Assembly: GCA_021786265.1 (NCBI GenBank)
Contig: JAJYNP010000144.1
Span: 61,320-125,319 of the forward strand
Direction: 5' to 3'
Length of the DNA stretch: 64,000 nt
From: Chloroflexota bacterium
Lineage (GTDB): Bacteria > Chloroflexota > Limnocylindria > Limnocylindrales > CSP1-4
Shown: positions 40,601 through 49,847 of the stretch, piece by piece
Numbering within the stretch: the first letter of the stretch is position 1
How the letters are laid out: every line of letters starts with the position of its first letter
Program-made: the position numbers and the translations under genes
Notes under the pieces: model-generated
The model's input: the letters and a program-made list of their open reading frames with translations, nothing else
What the model was told of the DNA's origin: nothing
Database searches by the model: none

Positions 40601-42990
40601 CAGCCCACCACGGAGCGGATCGTCTGGAGCAGCACGCGCTGGTCGAACGTGCTCTTCGGGATGTACGCGTCGGCGCCGGCCAGGAGCCCATGCTCCTGCT
40701 CCTCCGCGGACTCCAGGGCCGACACGAGGATCACCGGGAGAGCCCGCAGCGCCGGGTCGGATTTCACCCGACGGGTCAGCTCGAGGCCGTCCATGCGCGG
40801 CATGTCGACGTCCGCGACCACGAGGTCGTAACGGGCGCGACGCAGCTCGCCGAGCGCGGCCAGTCCGTCCACGGCCACGCCGACCGCGAAGCCGGCCGCC
40901 TCGAGAATGCTCTTCTCGAGCGTTCGCGTCGTAATCGAGTCGTCCACGATGAGCACCGCCGCCGGGCGCTCGGCCGTCCCCGCCTCTGCGTGGTGCGACA
41001 CCGGGGACGGTCGCACACGATGCTCCTCCGCGGCTCGCACGAGCTGGACGGGGTCGAGGATCAGCGCCAGGTCGTCCTCACCGAGGAGCGCCGCCCCGCT
41101 GACGAGCGAGGTGCCGCCGGCTCGCATGAGGAGATCGCCGAGCCCGCGCGCCAGCACGCGCCGATCGGCGATCACCTCCCCGACGACGAAGCCGACGGTT
41201 CGGCCGGCGCTGCGCACGACAACGACCGACCGGCAGGAGTCGTTCTCGTCCGCCTCGCCGTCGCCGACCAGATGGGCGAGGTGGGCGAGTGGGACCGTCT
41301 CCCCCTCCAGGCGGATGGTCTCGCGCCCGGCTACCTGGGTGACATCCCCTGGAGCGAGCCGCAGACACCGCTCCACGGCCGCGATCGGGAGCGCGTACCG
41401 CCGCGCGTGTCCGCGCACGAGCAGCACGTGCGCCATCATCAGGGTCAGCGGCAGCAGCAGCGTGACGCGCGTGCCGCGGCCGACCTCCGATGCGACGCTC
41501 ACCGACCCGCCGATGCGGGCGACGGCTTCCCCCACGGCATCCAGCCCGACCCCGCGGCCCGACACCTCCGTGACCGCATCCGCCGTCGTCACGCCACCGC
41601 GCAGGACGAGGGCGATGGTCGCGGCCGCGTCCGACGTGGGTGGCAGGCTGGCTTCAGGGATTCCAGCCCGCAGCGCCGCGGCGTGCACGCGCTGCGGGTC
41701 GATCCCGCGGCCATCGTCGCGCACTTCGACGACGACGCCGCCTCCGCGCTGGCCTGCCTCGAGCACGATCGTCCCGACCGCCGGCTTGTCCGCCGCCAGC
41801 CGCTCGGCGGCGGTCTCGATCCCGTGGTCGACCGCGTTGCGCAGCAGATGCATCACGGGATCCTTGAGCCGCTCGAGGATCTGCCGGTCGATCTCCGTCT
41901 GCCAGCCCAGCTCCCGCAACTGGACCTGCTTCCCTGCCGCACGCGCCAGTTCCCGGACCATCAACGGGAACTGGCCGAATGCCGTCTGGGCGGGCACCAG
42001 GCGCAGCTCGAGCGCGTCCCGGGTCACCTCGGCGGTGAGACCGGCGATCCGGCTCCGATCGGCCGCCGCGGTGGCCGTCAGGCGCGCCAGCTCACGCTCC
42101 AGGCGCTGGAGATGCGCGCCAGCCTCGACGGCGAACGAGTGGACCGCACTCCACGGCGGAGCAGCGTCCACGGGGGCGGTCGTTTCCAGTGTTCCCCGGA
42201 GATGCTGCCAATCCCGGCGCCACGACGCGACCGATCCGCGAAGCCGGCGTACCTCGGCGTGCAGGTGGCCCGCGCGCTCCTCCACCGTGAAGAGCTCGCC
42301 GCCCCGGGCGAGCAACCCGTCCAGACGGGCCGTGCGGACCCGCACACTGTCGGGGCCCAGGGTGGCCTGCGTTCCCTCTGCGGGAGCCGGCACCGGGAGC
42401 GTCCTCTCCGCACGCGCCGCCGGGTCGGCGTCAGCTCTCCCCTCGGGCCAGGACTCGCTCTCCCGGGCCTGCGGCCAGAGACCGGTGCCCCGCACCTCCT
42501 GCGCCGGGGCCGTGCCGCTCCGTCTCGAGGCTGCGCGTCGCGCCCGTGACCGCGGGTCTTCGCCTGCAGCGCTCCGTGGCGGCTGCCGGGCACGTACGGG
42601 CGGCACGGGCCGCGGATCGAGCCGGCTCACCGCGGCCGCGACGTCCACGGTGTGCGCCGTGCTCGGGTTCACGAGCGCCCCCAGCGACGCAATCGTGTCG
42701 AACAGCGGTTGGAGCGACGCGCCCCCCGGGCCCTCCGCCCGCAGCATGGTGCCGAGGGTGCCCTCGAGGGCGTGGGCCACGGCACTGACGTCCGGCAGCG
42801 AGACGACCTGGGCGGCTCCCTTCAGGCTGTGGGCATCGCGGGTGAGACGGGTGAGCAGCTCGACGGCGGCAGGTCCGTCCGGCGCAGTTTCGAGGGCCAG
42901 CAAGTCCCGCTCCAGGCTGCGAAGGCGCTCCTGCACCTCGACCGCAAAGGTCGCGGCCAGCTCCCGCTCGAGCGCACGGTCCATGGCCAT
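40600..42990 (-). CDS. cheA: Hybrid chemotaxis histidine kinase CheA with C-terminal receiver
   Basis: 796 residues. Hpt domain with phospho-His54 (TRDAHSLKGAAQVV); a roughly 110-residue Pro/Arg-rich linker with no recognisable CheY-binding P2 domain; dimerisation helices; ATPase with LLRNAVDHGIETAAERLAAD (N box), VRDDGRGID (G1) and SGRGVGLDAVGEAV (G2); CheW-like coupling domain; and a C-terminal receiver (VLIVDDSITTRTLEKSIL, acceptor Asp about 727 in VVADVDMPRMDG, YIPKSTFDQ). A fused receiver and loss of P2 are WspE-like, suggesting that phosphate goes to receiver-output proteins (CheB, the HD-GYP protein), not to a flagellar CheY. ATG 42990 overlaps the mcp stop (TGATG). Confidence 0.94.
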   Translation of the reverse strand: MAMDRALERELAATFAVEVQERLRSLERDLLALETAPDGPAAVELLTRLTRDAHSLKGAAQVVSLPDVSAVAHALEGTLGTMLRAEGPGGASLQPLFDTIASLGALVNPSTAHTVDVAAAVSRLDPRPVPPVRARQPPRSAAGEDPRSRARRAASRRSGTAPAQEVRGTGLWPQARESESWPEGRADADPAARAERTLPVPAPAEGTQATLGPDSVRVRTARLDGLLARGGELFTVEERAGHLHAEVRRLRGSVASWRRDWQHLRGTLETTAPVDAAPPWSAVHSFAVEAGAHLQRLERELARLTATAAADRSRIAGLTAEVTRDALELRLVPAQTAFGQFPLMVRELARAAGKQVQLRELGWQTEIDRQILERLKDPVMHLLRNAVDHGIETAAERLAADKPAVGTIVLEAGQRGGGVVVEVRDDGRGIDPQRVHAAALRAGIPEASLPPTSDAAATIALVLRGGVTTADAVTEVSGRGVGLDAVGEAVARIGGSVSVASEVGRGTRVTLLLPLTLMMAHVLLVRGHARRYALPIAAVERCLRLAPGDVTQVAGRETIRLEGETVPLAHLAHLVGDGEADENDSCRSVVVVRSAGRTVGFVVGEVIADRRVLARGLGDLLMRAGGTSLVSGAALLGEDDLALILDPVQLVRAAEEHRVRPSPVSHHAEAGTAERPAAVLIVDDSITTRTLEKSILEAAGFAVGVAVDGLAALGELRRARYDLVVADVDMPRMDGLELTRRVKSDPALRALPVILVSALESAEEQEHGLLAGADAYIPKSTFDQRVLLQTIRSVVG

Positions 42991-44636
42991 CAGGCTCCCT
43001 CGCGTGCGGTGTGTTCCCCCGCCAGTCGGAAGCGCTCGCTCAGTTCGCGGAGGTGCCCGGCGAGCATGGTGAGCCCCTCCGTCTCCCGCTGCAGCTGGTG
43101 CGCGGCGGCGACCGTCTGTGTGGATACCTGGCCGATGTTGCCGGTGCCGGCCGCGATCTGGTCGACGCCCACCCGCTGCTGGCCGGCCGAGGCGGCGATC
43201 TGGCGCGCCGCCGCCGCGGCCTCGCCGATCGCGGCCACCAGCTGATCGATCACGATGCCCGCCTGCTCGACCCGCTCGACCGCGGCGCGAGCCCCCTTGG
43301 TTCCCTGCTCCGTGACCATCACCGCGGCGTTGGCGGCCTTCTGGATCTCGCCCAGGATCCCCGAGATCTGGGCCGTCGCCTCGCGGCTCTGGTCGGCCAG
43401 GTGCCGCACTTCCTGCGCCACGACGGCGAAGCCCCGGCCCTGCTCGCCCGCCTTGGCCGCCTCGATCGCGGCGTTGACCGCGAGCAGGTTGCTCTGGTCG
43501 GCCAGGTCGGTCACCGTCGTCACGATGTCGCCAACCGCCTGCGTCTGCTCCGAGAGCGCCATGATGCGCTGCGCGATGACGTCGACCTTCGAGGCGACGT
43601 CGGCGATCCCTTCCCGGGCGGCGCCCACGGAGGCCTGGCCCTCGGCCGCCGCCTCGCTGGTGCGCCCGGCGGCATCGGCCACGGATCTCGCCAGCTCGGC
43701 AGCCTGCTCGGCGGTGACGCGGACCTCCTCCACCGTGCTCATGATCTGGGTCACCGCGGCGGACTCCTCCGTCGCTCCTGCGGTGAGCTGGTTGACCGCG
43801 GCCTGGATCTCGGCGGAGGCGGAGGAGAGGTTGATCACGGCGTCGCGCTGCGCCTCCAGGTTTCCGCGCAGGCTCGCGGTCATGTCGGTGAACGCGGTCG
43901 CCAGCACTCCAACCTCGTCGGTGCGCCGGCTGCCCGGCACCGTGGACGAGAGGTCCCCGCCGGCGACCCTGCGCGTCACCTGTGCGAGCGATTCGATGGG
44001 GCGCACCACCGCGCGGCTCACCCAGATGGATGCGAGGAGAATGAAGAGGCCGATGAGGAGCGCGCCTGCCAGCCCGAGGACGCGGAGGAGGTCGAGCGCC
44101 GACGCGAGGTCGGACGCGGCGGCCTGTGAGGCGCTCTCGAGACTGTCCAGGAACTGGCCGTTGGTTCGCACGACCGTGTCCACCGAGGCGGTGGCATCCG
44201 TGCTGGCCGCGGCGGCGTTCAGGACCGCCTGAGCGGCGGTTTCGTACGGGGTCCACTGCTGCTGGACCACGGCCATATCCGCGGCGATCGCGGGACCCGC
44301 CGGCGGGACCTCGACGGTCTGCCCCCCGCCACCGGTCACCACGGGGAGCGGCGCGGCGCCGCCGTTGACGAGTGCCTGGACCGTGCGATCGAAGCGGTCC
44401 ATGACCGCGCTCAGGTCGCTGCGCACGGCGGGATCGTTGCCTCGCGCGAGCAGGAGCACGTCCTTCACGATGATCTGGCTGCGCGCACGCTCGGCGTCGG
44501 CGAGTCTGCTCACGCGTCCCGACATGGAGACGCGATCGCTGAGCGTCACCAGGGCGAAGATGTCGAGCGCGGCCAGCAGCAGAATCGCCAGGCTGGCGAC
44601 CGCGACGCGGCCGCGCAGGGTGTGCAGATCCATCAT
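42990..44636 (-). CDS. mcp: Methyl-accepting chemotaxis protein
   Basis: 548 residues. TM1 (about 12-32), an extracytoplasmic helical sensor of about 150 residues with a Gly/Pro-rich loop ([18 protein letters not shown]), TM2 (about 185-210), HAMP, then a long signalling coiled coil. The hairpin tip is typical: [40 protein letters not shown]. There is no C-terminal CheR-tethering pentapeptide (it ends HTAREGA). Methylation sites are expected in the Ala/Glu-rich flanks. Sensor ligand unknown. Its ATG overlaps the stop of the upstream cheW (ATGA). Only MCP of the cluster. Confidence 0.95.
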   Translation of the reverse strand: MMDLHTLRGRVAVASLAILLLAALDIFALVTLSDRVSMSGRVSRLADAERARSQIIVKDVLLLARGNDPAVRSDLSAVMDRFDRTVQALVNGGAAPLPVVTGGGGQTVEVPPAGPAIAADMAVVQQQWTPYETAAQAVLNAAAASTDATASVDTVVRTNGQFLDSLESASQAAASDLASALDLLRVLGLAGALLIGLFILLASIWVSRAVVRPIESLAQVTRRVAGGDLSSTVPGSRRTDEVGVLATAFTDMTASLRGNLEAQRDAVINLSSASAEIQAAVNQLTAGATEESAAVTQIMSTVEEVRVTAEQAAELARSVADAAGRTSEAAAEGQASVGAAREGIADVASKVDVIAQRIMALSEQTQAVGDIVTTVTDLADQSNLLAVNAAIEAAKAGEQGRGFAVVAQEVRHLADQSREATAQISGILGEIQKAANAAVMVTEQGTKGARAAVERVEQAGIVIDQLVAAIGEAAAAARQIAASAGQQRVGVDQIAAGTGNIGQVSTQTVAAAHQLQRETEGLTMLAGHLRELSERFRLAGEHTAREGA

Positions 44637-45142
44637 GCAGACCTCCCGCTCACGATGCGGATGATGTCGTCGAACAGGTGCATCGGCTCCAGGACCAGGC
44701 CGGCATGGGCGTCGAGCCCCAGCCCCACGGCCTGCGCGAGGCGCGAGAGGCTGTCCGGCGGGCGTTCCAGGGTCGCGCGGGCGATGGTGCCGATGCCGGT
44801 CACGTCGTCGGCCAGCAGGCCCGCCGTCAGGGCACCCCCCGTCACCACGACGATCGTGCGGGCCGGCTCGACCACCGCCGCACCGAAGAGCGCGGCAGGA
44901 TCGATGGCCACGACGACCTCGCCGCGGATGGCGACGACGCCCGCGACGAGGGCAGGGGCCCCGACCAGTGGCTCGAGGCGCGGCAGCGGCCGCACCGTCT
45001 GCACTGCGGCGGCCGGAACGGCGTAGCGAGCCCCGCGACGGAACGTGACGACGGTCTCCTGCTCGGCGTCCGGCGGTTGCTCGAGCGGGCGTGCCAGCAC
45101 CTGGGCCCTGCGCTCGAGGATGGCCCGGTCGTCCGCCTCCAC
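44633..45142 (-). CDS. cheW: CheW-type coupling protein
   Basis: 169 residues from GTG 45142, 5 bases after the cheR stop; the GAAGGG directly before the GTG is unusually close. CheW fold visible: [59 protein letters not shown] and LFDDIIRIV at the end. An extra N-terminal helix (about 25 residues) precedes the fold. Couples the MCP to CheA. Second CheW of the operon, located between cheR and mcp. Confidence 0.87.
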   Translation of the reverse strand: MEADDRAILERRAQVLARPLEQPPDAEQETVVTFRRGARYAVPAAAVQTVRPLPRLEPLVGAPALVAGVVAIRGEVVVAIDPAALFGAAVVEPARTIVVVTGGALTAGLLADDVTGIGTIARATLERPPDSLSRLAQAVGLGLDAHAGLVLEPMHLFDDIIRIVSGRSA

Positions 45143-45147
45143 TCCCT

Positions 45148-46626
45148 TCAGGCCTCGAGCGTGACGATGGCAGAGCGGACGCGACCCACGGTCAGCCCCT
45201 CGCCCTCGTCGAGCAACATGGCGTCCGGGCGACCGTCCAGGAGCGCCTCTGCCGCCCGCAGGCGCGCGCGCGCCCGGGAGGTGCGGCCGCGTCGCCACTC
45301 CAGCAGCCCCAGCCGGAATTGCAGCAGCGGATCGTCGGGTCGCAGGTAGATCGCCCGACCGAGCGCATCGCACGCCCCGTCGAGGTTCTCACGCGCGTCG
45401 GCGACCGCGGCGAGAAGGACGTACCCGCTCACGGCGCGCCGGTCGAGCGTGAGCGCGCGATGGCAGGCATCCTCCGCTGCCGCCAGGTCGCCCGCGTCCG
45501 CCAGGCGGCGCGCCCGCAGGAGCAGATCCCCCGCACCGGCCGCAGTTGCCAGGCGGACGGACGGGACGGCCGGAGGCCGACCCTCATACGGTCGGCCCCA
45601 CGGGGCGGGCGGCCTCATCGTCGCGGTCCGGGCCGGTTCCGACGCAGCGGGTTGTGCCGGCGCCTCGGCCGCGATGGACGGGGCGCCGGCCAGCGGCCTC
45701 TGGTACAGCGTGAAGCCGTCGCGCTGATGCGCGACGAAGCGCCGGTACAGGTCGGGCGACGGCTCGACGGGCCCGACCAGAAGCCAGCCCCCCGGCGCCA
45801 GCGCCTCGAAGAGGCGGTCGACGATGCCGCGCACCGTCTCCTGGCCCATGTAGATCGTGACGTTGCGGCAGACGATCGCGTCGGCGGATCCTGCGAGGGC
45901 CGCCGGCAGCGGGACCCTCGCGTCGGCCAGGTTGTGCGCCTCGAACGAGACGAGCGCGGAGAGCGCCGTGTGCACCCGCCTGCCCCCGCCGGTCGGCACG
46001 AACCACCGTGCCTGGTACTCGCCAGGGACACGGAACGACCAGCGACCGTAGGTGCCGCGACGTGCGTGTTCCAGGGCCGCCTCGTCGATGTCCGTGCCCA
46101 CCACGCGCACGTCCCAGCGCAGGGGGTCGCGCAGCGTTTCCGCTACCAGGATGGCGAGCGTGTACGCCTCCTCGCCCGTCGAACAGCCCGCGCTCCACAC
46201 CCGGAGCGAAGGTCCGGGCCGGTCCTGGCGAGACCGAACGAGCGGCGTGAGCGCAAGCTCGCGAAAGGCCTCCAGCTGCTCGGCGTGCCGGAAGAAGTAC
46301 GTCTCCCCGACGGTCACCAGCGATACAAGACGCCGCCAGGCCGGACTGCCTGGCGCGCTCAGCTCGGCGAACGCCGACGGCGCGGGACCGAATTCGTCGA
46401 GCCAGGCGGCCGCCGCGCGCTCGAGCTGTGGCCGCCGCGCGGTGTCGAAGCGCAGCCCCGTGCGCTGCTCCAGGAGGGCCGCAATGCGGTCGACACCGTC
46501 GCCGGGCGCGAGGTTGAGGCCGCTGTGGGGCGGACCAGGCTGCCCCGTGGGGGCGCGCTCCTGCCCTGTGGGGGCGCGCTCGTGGGCGCCCCCCGGAAGC
46601 GGCCCTGATCGCTCGGCGAACAGCAT
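45148..46626 (-). CDS. cheR: Chemotaxis-type protein-glutamate methyltransferase with C-terminal TPR region
   Basis: 492 residues. A low-complexity N-terminus ([18 protein letters not shown], a tandem duplication visible in the DNA at about 46540-46580), CheR helical domain ([35 protein letters not shown]), SAM-binding domain ([75 protein letters not shown]), Pro-rich linker, then TPR-like helices ([60 protein letters not shown]). The TPR tail matches WspC-type CheR. The ATG overlaps the upstream cheW stop (TGATG). Confidence 0.94.
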   Translation of the reverse strand: MLFAERSGPLPGGAHERAPTGQERAPTGQPGPPHSGLNLAPGDGVDRIAALLEQRTGLRFDTARRPQLERAAAAWLDEFGPAPSAFAELSAPGSPAWRRLVSLVTVGETYFFRHAEQLEAFRELALTPLVRSRQDRPGPSLRVWSAGCSTGEEAYTLAILVAETLRDPLRWDVRVVGTDIDEAALEHARRGTYGRWSFRVPGEYQARWFVPTGGGRRVHTALSALVSFEAHNLADARVPLPAALAGSADAIVCRNVTIYMGQETVRGIVDRLFEALAPGGWLLVGPVEPSPDLYRRFVAHQRDGFTLYQRPLAGAPSIAAEAPAQPAASEPARTATMRPPAPWGRPYEGRPPAVPSVRLATAAGAGDLLLRARRLADAGDLAAAEDACHRALTLDRRAVSGYVLLAAVADARENLDGACDALGRAIYLRPDDPLLQFRLGLLEWRRGRTSRARARLRAAEALLDGRPDAMLLDEGEGLTVGRVRSAIVTLEA

Positions 46627-47171
46627 CAACCGGGCGATCCAGCGGTGGTCCGGGTGATGCCGCCCCTGCCCGGCAGCGCGCCACGGATGCTGGCGGCGAC
46701 ATGGCCGAAGAGCAGCTCGGGGTCGGAGACGATCACGATCTCGGTCTCGCTCCCGAAGAATCGCGCCGGACTCAGCCCGCGCGCCTCCTCTTCGGGCGCC
46801 GCTCCGGGCGGCTCCAGTGCAGAGTCCGGCGGCGGCAGGGCGTCGTATTCGAGCGAGACCACGTCGAGCGCGCGGTCGACCGGCACCGCCATCGTGCCAC
46901 CGGCGCACGTCACGAGCACCATCCGGTCCGACGTGCGCATTCCGCGTCGTGGCAAGTGCAGCGTCGCGCGTGCGTCGACGACCGGGACGAGATCCCCGCG
47001 CACGTTGATGAAGCCAAGCAGCGTCGAGGAGTGGCCGCCGAGGGGCGTGATCGCGACGGCACGAACCACCTCGCGGACGGTGGCCAGGGGCAGAGCCCCA
47101 ACCCAGTCGTCGATCGCGACAAGCAGCGCCGTCATCCGGTTGTCCGTGTCCTGGCTTCCCGGCTGGATCAA
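46626..47171 (-). CDS. cheW: CheW-type coupling protein, first gene of the operon
   Basis: 181 residues from TTG 47171, which has GGGGGAAAG at good distance; ATG 47136 lacks a ribosome-binding site. CheW fold: TALLVAIDDWVGALPLATVR, EVVRAVAITPLGG, LLGFINVRGDLVPVVDARAT, LVTCAGGTMAVPVDRALDVV, LSPARFFGSETEIVIVSDPE. Two CheW genes flanking cheR is the Wsp-like arrangement. A hairpin at 47229-47253 lies 58 bases upstream. Confidence 0.9.
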   Translation of the reverse strand: MIQPGSQDTDNRMTALLVAIDDWVGALPLATVREVVRAVAITPLGGHSSTLLGFINVRGDLVPVVDARATLHLPRRGMRTSDRMVLVTCAGGTMAVPVDRALDVVSLEYDALPPPDSALEPPGAAPEEEARGLSPARFFGSETEIVIVSDPELLFGHVAASIRGALPGRGGITRTTAGSPG

Positions 47172-47228
47172 CGGCTCTTTCCCCCGCGTGCCGATAGGCG
47201 TCGCTGGCGGTCAGTGGTGCTGTCCGCC

Positions 47229-47253
47229 ACGGACGTTGTCCATCAACGTCCGT
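47229..47253. promoter_or_regulatory. 10-bp inverted repeat upstream of the che operon
   Basis: ACGGACGTTG (47229-47238), loop TCCAT, CAACGTCCGT (47244-47253). It lies between the divergent cheW and diguanylate cyclase genes, next to an AT-rich TAATAC (minus strand 47257-47252) that may be the che -10. It could be an operator at the transcription start or a 5'-UTR hairpin. Confidence 0.6.
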
Positions 47254-47475
47254 ATTATTCGACCTGAACTGACGACATGTCCAGACTGGATTTACCCGTG
47301 CACCGCGTCACGCCCGCTGACGCGACGAGCAGGGTGATGCCGGCCGGACGCTTCGGGGCGTTCAGCTTGCTGAGGGCGTGTTGGATGTGATTGCGGGCAG
47401 TCGTAGGATCGTCGCGATGCGTCCCCGACCCCTACCCCTGGCTCGATGGACTGCGCGCGCGTTGGGGAGGGAGGG

Positions 47476-48708
47476 GTGAGGGTCGTTGCCAGCCAGCGCG
47501 TTGCGAGGCGCGCGCGACCGGGGCGCGAAGAGCTGCGCCACAACGCCGCCCGGCGACGGGCCGTGCGTTCCTCGCTCACCCTCTTCGCACTCCACACCGT
47601 CGGGATCTCGCTCGCGGTTCTCGTGGCTTTCCCTGCCTTCTACGGCGAGACCAGTCCCTCCGTGACGGCGCTCGAGGTCGCGCAGGCCGCGTGCGCGGGC
47701 ATCGCGTTCATCCTGGCGCGCGGTCCGCTGCGCCGTCACCCTCAGCCCGTCGCGTTCGCCCTCGGGCTGGCGGTGGTCACCGTGAGCCTGTCCGTCTTCG
47801 CGAGCGCGCCGGAAACCCACGTCATCGTCGGCGTCGGACTGGCCGTCGCGATCGTGGCGGTGGCGCTGTTCTTCCCGTGGAGCGAGCTGACGCATCGCCT
47901 CTGGCTGTCGGCGTGTGCCGTCCTCGCCGGGGTCTTCGCCCTCTCGCCGGTCGCACCGGCCGCGCTGGGCTTCGAGCACCGCCGCGACGTCTTCGTCGGC
48001 ATCGCCTTCGCCATCGCGGTGAGTGCGATGGCCCAGCCCGTGATCGAGCGTTCCCGCCGGCGCGCCTTCTCCCAGGAGCAGCGGCTGCGCGCCGTAGTGC
48101 GGACGAGACGCCAACAGGAATCGGTCCTCGAGCGGTTGGTCAGGGAGCTTGCGGAGACCGCGCGGAACGACGCGCTCACCGGCGTCGGCAACCGCCTTCG
48201 CTTCGACGAAGACCTGGCTACGGCCCGGGCTCGCTTGCAGCGCTACGGGCAGGGCTTCGCGCTCATCCTGATCGACGTCGACCACTTCAAGGCGTACAAC
48301 GACTGCTACGGTCACGTGGCAGGCGATACGGCCTTGCGGCAGCTCGCAGCGTGTCTCCGAGAGAAGAGTCGCGCCGGTGACGCCGTGTACCGGATCGGCG
48401 GCGAGGAGTTCATGGTCCTTCTGCCGGATCAGTCGCCGCAGGCTGCACGCGTGGCCGCAGAGCGGCTCCGCCAGGCGGTCGCCGGGCTGGCGGTTCAGCA
48501 CGCCGGCAACTCACCCTGGGGCGTCGTGACGGTCAGTCTCGGCGTCACGGCTGCGCAGCCAGGCGACGGCCGCTCGGTCGACGCCTGGCTGCGCGACGCA
48601 GATGCCAGGCTGTACGCCGCCAAGCGGGCGGGCCGCAACCGTGTCGCCGTGGCCCGGCCGGCGAGCGGGAGTACATCTCGCGTTGGTGGGCAATCGGCGA
48701 TGCCGTGA
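47476..48708 (+). CDS. Membrane diguanylate cyclase (GGDEF family)
   Basis: 410 residues from GTG 47476 within GGGAGGGAGG. Six TM helices (about 30-210), a short coiled coil (QQESVLERLVRELAETARND) and a GGDEF domain: DALTGVGNRLRFDEDLA, LILIDVDHFKAYNDCYGHVA, active site RIGGEEF (GGEEF at 308-312), LRDADARLYAAKRAGRNRV. RAGD five residues before GGEEF is a product-inhibition I-site. It therefore should make c-di-GMP with feedback control. Transcribed divergently from the Che cluster whose output protein degrades c-di-GMP, so synthesis and breakdown genes face each other across a 300-base regulatory gap. Confidence 0.93.
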   Translation: MRVVASQRVARRARPGREELRHNAARRRAVRSSLTLFALHTVGISLAVLVAFPAFYGETSPSVTALEVAQAACAGIAFILARGPLRRHPQPVAFALGLAVVTVSLSVFASAPETHVIVGVGLAVAIVAVALFFPWSELTHRLWLSACAVLAGVFALSPVAPAALGFEHRRDVFVGIAFAIAVSAMAQPVIERSRRRAFSQEQRLRAVVRTRRQQESVLERLVRELAETARNDALTGVGNRLRFDEDLATARARLQRYGQGFALILIDVDHFKAYNDCYGHVAGDTALRQLAACLREKSRAGDAVYRIGGEEFMVLLPDQSPQAARVAAERLRQAVAGLAVQHAGNSPWGVVTVSLGVTAAQPGDGRSVDAWLRDADARLYAAKRAGRNRVAVARPASGSTSRVGGQSAMP

Positions 48709-48810
48709 AGGCGAGCAGATGCCCTGACGGCCGGTTGGCGCCGGGCCGGTCGGGAAGCATCCCTCTTGCTGTGACAACTCAGGCTGGGGCTCGGTCCGCG
48801 CCGCCGGGCG

Positions 48811-48927
48811 GTCGTGTCTGACCTGGCGACCGGCACGGCCCGCCACATCCCGGGCGGCGGGATTCCGGGCGACTGGACCCCCGACGGACGGCTCGTGATC
48901 GGACGTGCCGGGGCGTCCGCGCCGTGA
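48811..48927 (+). pseudogene. C-terminal remnant of a WD40/TolB-like propeller protein
   Basis: The frame ending at TGA 48925-48927 reads VVSDLATGTARHIPGGGIPG, then DWTPDGRLVIGRAGASAP. This is one propeller strand pair plus a C-terminus, with no start or upstream domain. It resembles the fragment at 25195-25578. Remaining bases 48709-48990 hold nothing else recognisable. Confidence 0.45.
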
Positions 48928-48996
48928 GGGTCGATTGCCTCGCAGCTCTGCGTAATTCCGTTGCCGCATACCTACTCATAGTGCCACAATATGTAC

Positions 48997-49299
48997 ATGA
49001 GCAGCCGAGTTGGAGAGCGCGGGCAGATCACCCTCAAGAAGTCGATCCGCGAGGAGCTGGGGATCTACGCCGGCGACGAGGCGGTCCAGCGGATCGAGGA
49101 CGGCCGGGTCGTCGTGGAGATCGTCCCCGCACGCCACCGCCGGTCGCTCGCAGGGATCCTCGCCGGTGCGGCCACGCGCCATCCACCGGACGAAGCGTGG
49201 GAGACCCTGCGCGCGGCCGCTGCCGCCGCCCCGGACCCCGACCGCTCGGACCTTCCCCCGTCTCTGCACGCCGACGGGAAAGCGGAGGGATCCGCGTGA
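48997..49299 (+). CDS. vapB: AbrB/SpoVT-type antitoxin (VapB-like)
   Basis: 100 residues from ATG 48997 (ATG 48991 two codons earlier). Swapped-hairpin AbrB domain: SSRVGERGQITLKKSIREEL, GIYAGDEAVQRIEDGRVVVE. The C-terminal half (GILAGAATRHPPDEAWETLR) would wrap the toxin. It directly precedes and overlaps a PIN-domain toxin gene (GTGA), the standard antitoxin-toxin order. The start codons lie in an AT-rich ATATGTACAT stretch, probably autoregulated. Confidence 0.88.
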   Translation: MSSRVGERGQITLKKSIREELGIYAGDEAVQRIEDGRVVVEIVPARHRRSLAGILAGAATRHPPDEAWETLRAAAAAAPDPDRSDLPPSLHADGKAEGSA

Positions 49300-49691
49300 T
49301 CTCCGCGGACACGTCCGTGCTGGTGCGCTACCTGGTCGGCTCCCCGCCCGACCAGGCGGCCCGAGCCGCCCGGCTGATCGACGAGTCGGAACGTCTCGGC
49401 GTGTCGCTCCTCGCTCTGGTCGAGTGCGCCCACGTGCTGCGGACGCAGTACGGCGTGGGCCGTACGGATGTGGTCAACGCGCTGATCGGGCTCGTACGAC
49501 GAGAGAACGTCCAGGTGCTGGGGCTGGATACGAACGACGCCACCGACGCGCTGCTGCGCGCCCGCGCCATCGTCTCGTGCCCGATCCCGGACGCCCTGAT
49601 CGCCGTGCAGGCGAGAGCGACTCGGGCCCTGCCCCTGTACACGTTCGATCGTGGCCTGTCCCGCATCGGGGTTCCCGTCGCCGAGCCGTAG
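49296..49691 (+). CDS. vapC: PIN-domain ribonuclease toxin (VapC family)
   Basis: 131 residues from GTG 49296 with GGAGGG 7 bases upstream. Four acidic catalytic residues are present: Asp5 (SADTSVLVRYL), Glu43 (ALVECAHVL), Asp99 (CPIPDALIA) and Asp118 (YTFDRGLSRIG), so it should be an active Mg-dependent RNase. Neutralised by the upstream AbrB-type antitoxin. Confidence 0.9.
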   Translation: MISADTSVLVRYLVGSPPDQAARAARLIDESERLGVSLLALVECAHVLRTQYGVGRTDVVNALIGLVRRENVQVLGLDTNDATDALLRARAIVSCPIPDALIAVQARATRALPLYTFDRGLSRIGVPVAEP

Positions 49692-49847
49692 CCGGGGGGT
49701 GGGGCCAGCCGGACCCGGCCCGGCCCGTGCATACTTGGCCGCTGGACGCAGTGATCCGGCCGCGCCCGCCCACCGGCGAGGGACGTGCCAACTGCTGCCG
49801 CGGCCAACCGGCCGCGCGTGACCGGCAGCTCGCGAGGCAGTGACTGG

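Noticed and set aside
37809..47171. Flagellar chemotaxis operon
   Set aside because: No cheY, cheD or flagellar genes; CheA has a fused receiver and no visible P2, and the last gene is a c-di-GMP enzyme.
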